Assembly (NCBI GenBank): GCA_014904985.1
Contig: MU129112.1
Coordinates: 36,150 to 100,149 of the forward strand
Length of the DNA stretch: 64,000 bases
Reading direction: 5' to 3'
From: Hydnum rufescens UP504
Taxonomy: Eukaryota > Basidiomycota > Agaricomycetes > Cantharellales > Hydnaceae
In this document: piece after piece, positions 22,637 to 34,970 of the stretch
How positions within the stretch are numbered: the first letter of the stretch is position 1
Layout: every line of letters starts with the position of its first letter
The notes under the pieces: model-generated
The model's database searches: none
The model's input: only the letters and a program-made list of their open reading frames with translations
What the model was told of the DNA's origin: nothing
Made by a program: the position numbers and the translations under genes

Positions 22637-23223
22637 GACTCGGTCGGCCCGATGACTTGGGGTCCTTTCACGGCGGACCTAGAAGGCGCGTCGTGGTTGG
22701 AGCAAGCGAGGAGTTGGAACCCAGCGCCGGCTGAAGCCGAGACGATGTCACACGGTCACGGGCGTGCAATCGCAGAAAAAAATTCGAGCGTCTCATCTCG
22801 GGTGCCTGCGAGATAGCCATCTCCGCAGTCAGCAATGCGGTTCCAGCGGTCTATGCCTATAGGGAGTATTGGAAACTTTGTAACCCACCCGGTAAAGCAC
22901 AGACTGCCGACGGATCCGAAGATTAATACTGTACCCTCCTCGTAACTCTCACGTTAAAGAAAGGGATATCTTCGCACTCTCCTATTATACTGCTGTAAAA
23001 GCTCCTATGACGATTATATCATTAGGACGATATCAATATCATAGTCACAAATGTGTTAATTGTGTCATACTGCGTGACGGTGTGACCCCAGATATGCGGC
23101 TTCAAAGCACGGCTATAGCCGATATCGCCCACCCTACGACCAGCTTTTTGAGGGTCGTCTGACCCCAGGTTCTCGAGATAATAGCACAGCACATCTCTCT
23201 ACGCTTTCTCCAAGCAGGAAGGG
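22637..23223. other. Divergent intergenic region, LSM8 / amino-acid transporter
   Basis: Shared upstream region of two divergently transcribed genes, so both promoters should be here. No convincing motif can be assigned by eye. Confidence 0.45.
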
Positions 23224-25151
23224 ATGCCTCCTACATACGGTGTTGCCAATGACTCCCGTGCCTCTGAAGAGGCCACTGGGGTGCCGACCCCGTATACACC
23301 ATTACTAGGCACAAATATCGAGGCTGCCGCGCATCGCCAACTGAAATCAGAAGGGATTGCAGGTATTTCCTCCAGTGTCGGAAACCTCTGCAATACTATC
23401 CTTGGCACTGGGATACTAGCATTCCCCCTTGTGCGTGTTGCATCGTGCCTGCGCTATTCCACATTGACGTGGGTTATTCCCAGGCAATGGCGTCTTCGGG
23501 TTTGATACCAGGGATAATAACCTGCATATTTTCTGGGTCAGTTGCTGGATTCGGCCTTTATCTTCTCAGCCGGTGTGCATCTCAGACACCGCACCGACGG
23601 TCCTCGTTCTTCGCCGTTGCCCAATTAACGTATCCATCGCTTGCCGTCTTCTTCGATGCCGCCGTCGCCATCAAGTGCTTTGGAGTGTCTACGAGGTGAA
23701 TTGAATCCCGTTCGATTGAGGGAAACGGCACTGAAGATGCTTATCATTGCAAGTTATCTCATTATCATCAAGGGGCTGATGCCCTCGGTTGTCGGCTCTC
23801 TACATTATGTTTTAAACCCTTCATCAGAGATCCCGTGGTGGACTAATTCCGGGCGATTTTGGATCACTATATTCATGGCCATTCTTGTTCCCCTTTGTTT
23901 TCTGCGTCACTTAGATAGTTTTAGACACACTTCCTATGTTGCACTATTCTCCGTGGGTGAGCATATGAGTATTTATTAAATCTGAGATTCATCTATACTG
24001 ACCTAATAATTTTAATAATTTAGCATACGTGGTTATTATCGTGGTCGTGTGCCACTTTGACCCTCCGAAAGGGAGTACAGAGCCTGGTGAATGGCACTTG
24101 GTGCATTTCACTCCGTCGTTCATTTCTACGTTTCCGGTGCAGGTGTTTGCATTCACATGTGCACAGAACGTAGGTCTTCAATCCTCACTTGGATCAGACA
24201 GCTATTAATTTTTTGTACAGCTCTTCCCAATATATAATGAGCTAGCATCCAATACCCAGAGTCGCATGAATCTGGTCATTGGTGCCTCTCTCGGAACTAC
24301 TACATTGACTTACGAAATCGTATCCATCTTTGGCTATATTACCTTTGGATCCAATGTGAGTCTATATGGACCTCAGTGCCGATGTAGAGCCGATCTTTCT
24401 TGCTGTCTAGGTCGGACCAAACATCATCGCCATGTACCCCTCTACAACACTCTTCATTGCCTTGGGACAATTCGCAATCGTTCTTCTAGTCCTTTTCTCT
24501 TACCCATTACAAGTCCATCCATGTCGAATCTGCCTCGACAAGATCCTCCCCTTCAAGGGATATACCCTCTCCTCTAAGTCAGCTGAGTCGTGTGATGCTG
24601 AGAACGAGGAAACTGAGGAAGAAGAGGAGAATCTCTCTGCACATGGAGCGGTGCATGAACTGACTCCGCTCCGGCATACAATTCTGACATATCTCATCGT
24701 GGTACCCGGTTTTTTGGTGGCGTACTTTGTGGACGACCTTCAATTAGGTGCGCAATCTATCCGTCTTGTCGCTCTTGCGTATGTTCACTTTCATGCATGA
24801 TTCCTTAGTCCTTTCGTTTGTCGGATCGACTGGTTCGACGGCCATTTCGTTTATTCTTCCGGGGTTATTTTATTACAAGGTCTCGAAAATCTCATTCTTG
24901 TTCTCATAAGCGGATGTGCTCATACGCGCGGGGACTTTTTTGCAGCTCTTTGGCGATCAGCCGGGACATTCCAAGGCAATGAAGTGGGCATCAGCCGCGC
25001 TCGCACTCTATGGGGTGCTCATCTTCATCTTTTGGTCAGTATGGGACGGTTGTTTGGGTTGCGTGCATTGCCTGATATGTGTCACATCAGTTTGACATTC
25101 AACATATGGAAGGTCCTCCAGCCGATCAAGGATATAGGGCAGTTATTGTAG
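23224..25151 (+). CDS. Amino-acid transporter, AAAP family (SLC38 / fungal AVT type)
   Basis: Integral membrane amino-acid/proton (or sodium) transporter, probably vacuolar by analogy with yeast Avt5-7. Nine exons splice in frame: 23224-23430, 23484-23695, 23754-23956, 24024-24169, 24221-24355, 24411-24747, 24809-24879, 24946-25034 and 25091-25151, total 1461 bp, 486 aa. Family signatures: GISSSVGNLCNTILGTGILAFPL in TM1 (read as GNLCNTILGTGILAFPL), IKCFGVSTSYLIIIKGLMP, and GYITFGSN. A hydrophilic loop (SAESCDAENEETEEEEE) is strongly acidic. About eleven hydrophobic segments are visible and the last exon ends FNIWKVLQP. Substrate unknown; no defects. Confidence 0.9.
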
Positions 25152-26583
25152 AGTCATCTTAATACTATAGGAGCGATAGGTTTAATGCCTTTTCATTTGG
25201 CCTCCATTTGTGGCCACCGCGTTCTTCTCATACACATTGTATCTCTGCGTTTCAATCGATCGGGTCAGACGAGTTGTTGCGGTGTTGCTGATGCGGATCT
25301 CGGCAGGCCGTGCTCAACACCCCAGCCGCGTACCAGCTGATGCAAGGGGGGGGGCGGTTGCTGTTCCCGTGCCGTGGGAACCGATGCTGTACTGGGCAAC
25401 GGAACAGTAACTCACGACGTTTGCAAAAAAAAAGGGGACCTTCTTCTCAACGTCCTTTTCTGGGAAGCCGACCAATTTTGGTTGAGACTGCGCAAATCCT
25501 GAATTCCATGATGATCCCGGCGGTAGAGAGAGGGAGGGAGAGAGAAGACGAGAGAGCTAGAGTAGCGAAGCTGTGGCCCCTGTGGCCCGCCCGCCCGGCC
25601 AGCACGCCGCAGTGCGTGCAACGCCCTTGTGGCAAATCCTATTCTCTCTCTTCCTCTCTTTTCCCTCTCTCTCTCTGTCTCCTGAGGAGCCCGTGGATGC
25701 GGAATATCTAATTTCTAAGCCTTCCTCCGGAATTGCTGCGCCTTCTGTGCCTTCGCGCGCTACTGAAAGAACCTCCACTTTTACTGTAACTGTAGTCGCT
25801 ATAGACAATACCGCGAGCGACTTCCTTTTGTATTTGAAACCATGGCCGCCGTAGAATCACAGTGGAAGCTCCCCAAAAAATGAGGGTGGAAATAAATTTA
25901 AAAAAAAGTCATCTCATGATTGTGAGGCCGTGGTACGGACAGAGCGATGAAGGATGATACATATGGATATAGTAGGGAGAATCAGGGCAAGTGCAGGGTC
26001 TCTGTTGGAATGCAAAAAAGATTATGGAGAAGGGCATTATATATTATAATGCCTTCATGGAGAGAATCCACGAATAATAAATGAGTTGCAGAAACCCGCC
26101 AAGGAAGCTCATGATACAATATTCCACTATAATGCGTCTGAAATGCCCTTGCAGAAAAGAAGGTCGAAGGGTGGGGGCGACTCCTACTACGGGCTTCTTT
26201 GAGAAATGCAATAGAAAGTGGTCGTAAGACTTATTATATGTCTCTGTAGCTACAGGCCGCTAAATCGGGGATGGTCTCTTTGACCTGATCACAGATAAAC
26301 TGGTTCGAGTCAAAAAAATGTATTATTTTTATCTGCTATCCTATCAAGTACACTATAAGGCTATCGAATAAAGTCCAAGCGTAAAGTCCGTGCAATAGTC
26401 CATGCGTGCAAAAGTCCATGCGTAAAGTCCATGCATCAGGCCACGCGTACCCAATCACAAATTTGGGGAGCCAAAAAAAAACTATGCGTATACATGTTCA
26501 AGGGGGAAACGAATAAATTAATTCGATAGAGAAATGAAGACGAAAGAATTATGACGAAGAAACAATGTAACCGGTCAACAGAT
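25152..26583. other. Intergenic with low-complexity tracts
   Basis: Convergent 3' ends of the transporter (+) and the dioxygenase (-). Holds a G run (25348-25356), an AG-rich tract (25525-25560) and a CT-rich tract (25640-25685) that could pair with it, A/T-rich DNA (25870-26060) and a short tandem repeat near 26400. ORFs over the purine/pyrimidine tracts look like artefacts. Confidence 0.5.
26370..26435 (+). repeat. Five short tandem copies of AAGTCCATGCG
   Basis: Imperfect copies of (A)AGTCCATGCGT begin at about 26370, 26383, 26396, 26411 and 26423, with spacings of 12-15 bp. Position: about 150 bp downstream of the dioxygenase stop codon. Confidence 0.75.
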
Positions 26584-28269
26584 TCAGGCCCAGGGAAAAA
26601 TAAAGCGCCGTAACGTATTATCGCGATATATTTTCAGCAAGGGGACCAGGGACGTCCCCCCGGTTCCACGAACGGGTGTTCTCCCAATCGGCTCATTGAA
26701 TTCGTCGGTGCAGGATCGGTTCGCGTGGGCTGTGGCACGAGCGGGAATGATGACGAATTGGGTGACGACGCGTATGTGGGCGTCCCGCCATCGCTTAAGC
26801 GCGGAAACGCATGAATTGTAGGCCTCCGCGAGATCGGGCGATTGGGTGGCATAATTATCAACAAAGGAGCGGATTGAATGCCGCTCGAGTTGGGTGAGGA
26901 AGTCTTGGTGTGCTTGACTCATATAGCTTCGCATTCGTGCATTAAAAGAGGTGTCAACCTCCGGAGGGTGACCTGAGCTGCTCGGTAGTGGGTCGAGAGT
27001 CATGGGAACAATTATTGGGCTCGTTGGGGGGGTAGGTGGAAGGTGAGATAACAATACAGGGGGGTGGAGGGGTGGCAAGCAGACGTCCATATTGCGGTTG
27101 TGAGGATTCAGGGCGGCATTGAAACGCGTGCAACCACCACCAAGTCCACTCTTGCTATGCTGATGGGGAATATCAAGGAATACTTTTGAAAAGGTGTTAT
27201 CAGAAAGGCGTCATGACGACAAGACGAAAATAGAGACTGACAGTCAAAAGAATGCATCAGGGCACTCTGGCCCGCAGAGGGACCCGAAGGTTGCAAAGTC
27301 AACCCAAAGCCGTCTACACCTTCATAGAACCAAGCTGGGGAATCCGGGCCTTGATCAGCTCCTTGGATCCACTATGGAGCCATGGAGGTGTAAGCCAAGG
27401 CCTCGACGATATTTTAAGCATTTACATACCGGACGAAAATGATTATAGAAGAAATCAGGATCTAGTCCGTCTTTGACTCTCAGTAATATGGAAGTGATAT
27501 CGTCTATTGCCCGCGAGAGACGGTAAAGGTTGTGAGCGATCGCGGCGGGATTGGGCGTATGACACATGGATTCGTTGACACAGGCTTCCATCGCGTCGAG
27601 AGCCTCCCAGCCACGGATCTCTACGCGAGCAGACGTCAAGAAGAAATGCTCCTCCTGCGGGGAGCTGGTGAACAAGTCGCAGATCCTAATATTGTCTCGC
27701 GAGAGGGGGAGATCAGGATCCCGCTTTTCCCAATTCCACAGAACTGTGTCAGCATATGTGACGATGGGGGCTATTCCGAGGCGGCGAGACACGGCTACGA
27801 ATGGTATAGCGATAGCCGCAGGAATAACAATAGGCGCGGACGGATCCAGATATGCATCTCGAGGCGGAAGGGAGTGTACATAGAATTGGGTGAGGAACGC
27901 AAGGACGTGATGTGCTCTTCGGCAATTGGGAACGTCCTTCTCAATCTCTACACAGCTTAGGATGGGAGTCTAATTGCAAGGACAATCGTTAGTCATGGGG
28001 GTCGATAACGAACGGGAGGGGGAGGGATATGACGGTGCACTGAGGAATAGACTCGCCTTACGAACACGTCGTCGCCAGCGTTCAGCGAAGGCCACCTGAG
28101 CTTCTGAGACAAGTGGAGATGCTCCTGGAGTAATGAGATGTGATCGTGCTTGGTCCAGGAGTAACTCCCATCGTTCGTGCGCCCCAGTGAGGCGTCTTGG
28201 AGGGGCTTGAGCAGGGAGGAAACCAGTGCGAGGGTCAATATCGAAGTGAGGAGAAGTAAAGTTGAACAT
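26584..28269 (-). CDS. Indoleamine 2,3-dioxygenase
   Basis: Heme dioxygenase opening the indole ring of tryptophan to N-formylkynurenine, the first step towards NAD+ or tryptophan degradation. Four exons, 28269-28062, 27947-27430, 27371-27242 and 27182-26584, splice in frame to 484 aa. Family landmarks: RRAHHVLAFLTQFYVHS, RRLGIAPIVTYADTVLWNW, EEHFFLTSA, DFFYNHFRP, FYEGVDG, PSAGQSALMH, then DIPHQH with the likely proximal heme His, YMSQAHQDFL, and the substrate-binding end RGTGGTSLVPLLK. After the His comes a long Pro/Ser-rich insert (PPLHPPVLLSHLPPTPP), longer than in animal enzymes. No lesions. Basidiomycetes often carry several paralogues, so the exact subtype is open. Confidence 0.92.
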
Positions 28270-31200
28270 GATACAGTAGAATAAGGGGGACGATGAGTTA
28301 GGCCCAAGGACGCAGTCCTTATAACCCCCGAGTATAATTAATATCTGTGGCTGAAATTTACATACCATGAAAGGTTTAAAACAAAGTACTAGTGCAGTGT
28401 TGACGCAGTATATAGATCGAGATTGGAAATTGAATCCAGAGCCACGGAATGCATCCGTATCGAGGTTTGGCCCATCCGTTCTTGATCTCTTTCAGTGCCC
28501 AGCACAGAGCCTTGCGGGATCGCATACTTCTTTAGCGCCATCATCCTGTGCGAGCCCTCGTTATTCTGGGCGGCCCACTCGGACTTGATACCGTAACACG
28601 AAGAAATTGTGACCAAAACAAGACAAAATACCCTTGTCCCGCATGGACGCCAAAAAATGTTGCTACATGGATACTGAAATTGAGGCTGATGTCGGATCCC
28701 GCTGTCATGTACGTTCTTGGCTATGACTACAACGTAACTCCTCCCGCTGTTCAATTTCTCTTTCCGTCCCTGTCGCCTCGCTTGCGGGAATTGCAAAGAT
28801 TGTGGTTTACTTCCGTCCTCCGAGCCCATGCCCGATAGTCTCTCCCATCAAGATCTCTACGCGGCTCAGAGCACGGCCGTATACTATCACCGAACAATGA
28901 ACACCAGATATTCTTGCGCCCTTGCTTACGATAGAGGCTCAGAAGCAGACATTCACCAATTGTGGGAGATAAACCTTTATCCTCCATTTTACTTGCTATT
29001 TGATTCCAAAATATCCACTCGAATTGCGCCCTAAATCTGTCTGTTGGCGCCGATTGTATCACTTAATATTCCTGCTATTACAGGGACACTGGGGTCTCAC
29101 ACAGGAGACAACCTGGACACCCCTTCCTGGAACGTTACGCGCATAAAATTCCAACCAACGCTATCTTAATCACCAACGCAACAAGTCTAACCTTACGTTT
29201 TTTTTTCCCTCTATTTTTCTGTTCAAGGAACCGCCCATTGGTACCGGGTGTGCGAGATGTTTATGTGCATGTTCCTGTATCCGCAGCGAGTTTAACCCCC
29301 AAGTTTCCTGTTTTCATTCAGCCACACGCAACCGCTGCCGCCGCCGCGTCCAGAGATAAGACCCGCTAGGAGTGGTTGTCCCACCATGGGACACAGGATC
29401 GTGCCGCAGAAAGACGCCGGATAACTCGGAATGAACCACGGAACGGGTCGGGTGCTTCCGGTTCTATATAGATTAGTCATACTGGGAGGTCAATGGCTCT
29501 TTATCTAGGAACGAGAGACATTCGAGTCGACGCGATAGTCAAGGAGCGCGTTGGCGGCAGAGAAAAAAATTTCCACATCCTTTGACAAAACATGTTGCAT
29601 GCTGCTGATCCCACGAGCGAAGCGAACCGTGGGATCCGGTGGTGGCAGCGTGAGCCGCAGTCGCCCCGCGAGTTAGGCCACCGGATACGCCCCTCCGAGT
29701 TGATGGAAATGCAATTGCTGTCCCACGTACATGGAAAAGTACCGCCTGCCCGACGGAGACGTGCGGAGAGTTCTTTATACATAAGACGTATGAACAAAAA
29801 AAAAGGGAGCATACCACACCCCTTTTGCAACATTTACCTACTAATGAGGAAGGAAGCGAACAAGGATGACGAGGATGGGTACACGCGCGTTATCTCGTAG
29901 AACGAAAGAGGTCAGCTTCAGCCGCTAATGACCTTGCTTGACTAATTCGAGTGCCTTCATCGCGCTAAATCACATCAAGCAGCATATAAATTCAACAAAA
30001 GGCTCTGACCGATACAGATGAGCTCAGGAGATTGAAAGGGTGTCTAGCAAAGATTCTGTCCACACATGTAAACTTCACTGAGACCTCAAACATCACTAAG
30101 CCTGCTCAATCCCCAAAATTTCGTGCGTAGAACAGAGAGTCCCAAGTCCCAAGTATCGAAGTGCGACTTTGCGATGGATCCCAAAGGTCAATTCACCTCT
30201 GTACAGTATGACCTTTGGCAGCATTGTTATTGTCTGTTCGACAATGAAGGGTTTCATGATGGAGCTCAAATAGACTCAAGCATCATTTTGGGGCTACTGA
30301 ATTTGTTTTGCAGTGTTTTTTTCGCACCATTTGGCTGTCGTTGAAACCCCCTAAGGCTTGACTACTTATTTGGTGCCTTATTTTCCCAAATGTCTTGCGC
30401 ACACAGCTCTTGAGTTTGAAATCTGATAGGTGAGAGCTGAGCAAGTTCTCAGGTTTAAGATCAAGGGGCCTCATTATTCACCAAATGTCTCTGGTTGATT
30501 CGCAATACTGTACGCTAAGAAGTACCGTACCTTTTTCCTTAACGGGGCCCTATACGATTGCTTGGTCCTCGACTACAATCAAAGAAAGGTGTTCACAAGG
30601 CCTATCCCAGCCCACTGGTCCAAATTCTGGTTCTGTACCTTCATCCTAGTTTGTACACAGGCGGCTTCACCCAGGTAAAACATGGGAAGTTTCCGAATCT
30701 ACGATCACCCTACCGCCATCATAACTCCCGCTGTACAATGAGTTCAGGGACTCGCCGGGGGTCTTGCAAAAGCACAGGCAAAGGCACATAAAATTTCGGT
30801 GACTTGAAGAAAGAATCGTGGCTTTTCGGTGTCACTGGCTGTACACCGATTAATTTCCGTCATTAAATCCGGGGTCCTGAGGAAGACAACTAACATTAAA
30901 CGTGGGCCAAAATTGAACAGTACTAGTTCGAGGCGACTATGACATCGATACACATTAAAAGGGCCCCCCAGGCCAAGAAATACCAATGCGGACCCCATCG
31001 GACAAAGCGACGACGGCTTATCCTCATCGACCTACGGTGGACGTCAAGAGGCGACAACTTTGGGCCTCACCGCAACCTGGACGGGCCAGAAATCACCTTT
31101 TGTTGGATTGCGGCAAGGTACGCTTGTTCAAGAACGCCGGCCAAAGTGGTGCAACCCATCCTCCATGACCAACATAAATCAAGCGCCCCAATCCATCAGG

Positions 31201-31706
31201 TGGTATCACGGCGCGGAGATTCGTCATATTCAAGTCAACTTGGTGAGAAAGGCATACACCGATCGCAAAGGCTTTGAAGAAAGCCAAGTGCACCTGGCCG
31301 CCGTCTCTCCGGAGCTAGATTTTTTTTCAAGAGTTCCATGTAGCCTCAAGACAAGTAGTGAGCATAGGGTTGCCTGCAGTGGAGCGTCACCAACTACCAC
31401 GAGAGGAGGGCGTTGCATAGTGGAAGGTTCTAACGAGAGTTAGAGGACCCCGTTCTCGGAGAATTCCACGCATTGTACCGTACCCTTTCTTGTCTTGCCA
31501 TTGACCAAGCTTGGTCGCAATACATGCAATCTCTGTAGACCGTTGTATCTTCTCGTCCCAATCCACCTCCTATAGAAAGGCTCCACGGTTAGTCTTCTTC
31601 CTGTAGATTTTAGCACCGATCACCTCCAATGCGGAGGCCGTCATCTCGGCCTTGCAGGCAGTCCAACCAAAAGCACGATGCACTGACACTCTCCCAACTT
31701 TTAGGC
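28270..31706. other. 3.4-kb region without a supported gene
   Basis: Many open frames of 60-146 codons occur on both strands, but none shows a motif, a consistent splice chain or paralogy inside the window. It contains the dioxygenase promoter at the left and the R3H gene's 5' region at the right; the tract ending CCAACTTTTAG at 31704 may close a 5'-UTR intron. A small lineage-specific gene or transposon relic could be missed here. Confidence 0.4.
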
Positions 31707-34700
31707 ATGCCTGATCTCACCCCCGTCACCAACCTCGTGGCTACTCGCTCAGAGTACTCGTCCGATGCACCACTATCCATCATCGCGCGTAATGGAGAAG
31801 GTGCGAGCGAAGAGCGACCCAGCACTGAATCTCTCTTACATCATCATACCTACAGTAGCACCTGGTCTTTCCTTTGAGAGGACTACCTCCCACACTGACA
31901 CCCCCTCCCACGTTGAGTCACCTCCAGTGGGGTCATCCGTATCCGTGGAGGACGATCCGGATGCACCAGATTCCGCAATCATCGACGCATTGAAAAATGC
32001 AAAGGAGCGGCTTTTTGTCCTCAAACTAGGCGAGCAGATGGAGTCTCTCATACAGGACCGAAGGTGATAAAGAAATTTCTGCTATCTTTATCGGTGGTCT
32101 CAACCATCACACCTCAGTAATAGATCGTCATTCGATTTGCTTCCAGCAACTTCTTATCAACGGATGCTAGTGCATCGTTGTGCTGCATACTATAAACTTG
32201 CCCAAGAGGCGGATGGGGTGTCCAAGACCGTTATCGTCACTTTAGCGCCAGAGTCCCGCCTGTGCGTTTTTCAAGCTATCTCCCAATTTTTTCTTTCCTG
32301 ATCGTGATTTCCCAGACCGGCCGTGCGTATGGCAGATCTTGTCCCTGCTGAGAACTCCCCGTCCCCAGCATTCAAGATAATGCGTCGATCAGCCACCGAT
32401 CGGGTCAATTCTCGAAAGTCACGTTCCAACTCCGCGGAGCCCGATTCTGATGAAGGGCAAGGCTCAGAAGCCGGGAGCTCCGTCAAAACTGGTGGGCTAA
32501 CTCACAAAAAGAAACAACGGATGACTATCGCAGAGAGAGAGGCCGCGTACAATGAGGCCGGTCTAGGATCTTCCTCGGCTATGAGGATCGCGAGGGGATG
32601 ATGGCCAGCGCAAGCTCTAGTAGTCAGAGCCTGGCTAGTCCATCTGTTCCCGGAGATAGCGCTGCTAGCATAACGTCAAATAGCGACGACATCGGTCCCA
32701 CCTCACCAGAGAGCTCCGCCGGGATAAATGGCTCGAAAAATGGCTCGAAACGGAATGGCCACAGCAAGGAATGGTGGAATGATGCCCCACGACCTTCCTC
32801 TTCAACATCCTTCGCTACTGATGACCCTGAGTTTAATCGAAACGGCTTCAGCTACCCTTCCTTATACGAGCCGTCCTCTTCTGGCTTTGATCCCTCTGCG
32901 TACCCTGTCACTCACGCAGATCCATCTCATCCTAGGGACGTATCCGCAGGCCCCGGGGCTTATGCCATGTATCCAGGTTACGCGGGGTATCCTCCCCCTT
33001 ACCTTACTCCATATCCCTACTATCCATATGATCCACGGCAGTTCCACTATCTCCCACCACATTCAGACCACCAGGGTGCATCGATGGTGTCACCTACCGG
33101 ACCCAATGGCACATCACCGTATCCCGTGTACCCTCCAGGTGTTACCTGGTACGTGCCTCCGGGAGGACCCTCTGCTCCCGCGTCGCAGTCGTTGTCCATA
33201 GTGCAACCACCCCAGAGAAATCCTCAGATTCCACCTCCTCAGCCTTCTCGAGATACAGCGTTCCCACCCCAGCAATACTTTTCGCCTCCTGCCCCTCAGG
33301 CGTACTTTTATTCTCAACAGAATAGCGCTCTTCATGAACGTCCTCAACAATCTTCTTCTGGCCCTCGCACAGGCATAATGTACTCACCCCAAGAAGAAAA
33401 CTCGCCAACTCGGGCACCAGATTGTCGGCCAGGCCCCGGATCTCGTGCTATACGGAGCGCCAGCACTCAAGACTTCACGGGTGCACTTAATTCGAGAGTA
33501 CGTATCAACGATGTGAATAATACTGGTGGTGGTCTCCCCCCGTTGTCTCGGCATGCTTGGACTTATGGACCTGGCCTGGGCATTCCCTCCCTACGCGGAG
33601 ATCGTAGGAGAGCAGGCTCGAGCAGTTCGAGGGCAGGGTCTGTTTCTAGTCGGTCAGGCTCCGGCTCTAATGGAGCCATGACCCCCGGAGATGAGACAGG
33701 ATCCATCGCGGTAGGTACAGAACATGACATTAAGTAAACCACTCCTCATTTTTGGTTGTGCTCTGCAGTCTTCAGAAACCTCGTCATCTTCTTCTCGGAA
33801 AACATTCACATCTACATCTTCGAAACACCCGCTTCCAGCCCGGCCGGACTGGGCAATCGGACTCCCTCCAGTTCGAAATTCGCATTCCCATCATAGTAGG
33901 GCGTCGAGTTCGTCAAATTCAACACCGTCTGTGACTCAGTCCATTGCCGATTTCCCCCTCTGTCAGCTGGTTCTGTTCCAGGAAAGATCCCTTCTGCGCC
34001 TGTTTTGGTCTCAAGTGCTGTTAATGGCGCTCTGGGGATGACTGACGGAGCCTCGGGGACGAACGGTGTCTGGAAATCTGCGTCTACGACGCGATCATTG
34101 CTGGGGCCACCAGGGAGTACTTCAGATGTTCTGGAGAGTCAGAGCAGAGTCACGAATGGAAATGGGACGTCCGGTGGCGTAACACTTGGTGTGAACGCTG
34201 GAGCGGGTGCCCTTCCGACAGCACTTCCTCCACTGACGTTCCCATCCCCGAATCGCTCATTCGGTACAGCTCCACCCCCCATGTCTGCGCAGTCAGCCTC
34301 ACCAATCAGCAGAGTACCGTCAGTGAACACGCGCCTGGACGAACACGATCACTCTTTCAATCGCCCTACACCGAAGTCTGCTGAATTGTTCAACCCCAAG
34401 AACACCCGACGCTCTGCAGCCGGTGGGATCACCAATGGCACTAATGGTGAGAAAGAGAAGGCTGCTCAAGGAGCGAGGGCGAATGTTGGCGAGCATGATG
34501 ATCGGCTTCGAGGAGAGGCAGTGGCGAACGCTATCCTTGTCGATAAGTTGACTACACTTCAGATTTCTGCATCTCCAGGGAATAGCAACGGTTCTGGGGT
34601 AGAGGACGGAAATGGGCGTCGGTCAGCGATTTTGCCTTCATCTGGTGGGCAGAGCAACAGTAGCGGGGCCGGGAGGCTGACTATGGCTGCCATCGAGGGT

Positions 34701-34730
34701 TTGACGCATCCAGTTTCGATAGCCGAATAA
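31707..34730 (+). CDS. R3H-SUZ domain RNA-binding protein, two apparent frame breaks
   Basis: Single-stranded nucleic-acid-binding protein of the R3HDM/encore type. Exons 31707-31800, 31856-32063, 32124-32261, 32316-33710 and 33769-34730. R3H domain: ERLFVLKLGEQMESLI, then SYQRMLVHRCAAYYKL. The SUZ motif (FKIMRRS, then REAAYNEA, RSRIFLGYE) is split by a one-base gap at 32557-32561. The rest is a low-complexity Pro/Tyr/Gln/Ser-rich tail with YPYYPYDP and PPPQPS, typical of RNP-granule proteins. A second one-base gap sits in a C5 run (33954-33958), within what would read ADFPPLSAG. With both gaps allowed the chain is about 932 aa. Conserved frames on both sides suggest sequence errors or very recent mutations rather than an old pseudogene. 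Confidence 0.8.
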
Positions 34731-34970
34731 CAGCACAGTCCACCCACCATCATTACGACATTTCTTTCCATTTTTTTCTTTCCAATCATATTCTTGTACC
34801 GGTGTCATGCTTTTATTACCCATTCTTTTTGTTGAATTCACTCGTAGGACCACCACTGCTACTTCTATTATCCGTGCCTTCATCCCCCAGATTTCAGGTT
34901 TGTCACCCCTCAATCCACTGTGTCTGGGGCACGCGAACTACGGTGCCCAATCCAGATTACGTTTGCAGTT
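34731..34970. other. Convergent 3' region, R3H gene / Nudix gene
   Basis: Short interval between two converging genes. T-rich stretches just after 34730 probably belong to the R3H 3' UTR. Confidence 0.5.

Noticed and set aside
25412..25854. Overlapping ORFs on both strands
   Set aside because: They follow purine- and pyrimidine-rich low-complexity tracts that avoid stop codons by composition.
17590..26300. tRNA genes (sites resembling a B box near 17604, 19859 and 26290)
   Set aside because: No matching A box or cloverleaf could be folded around these sites.
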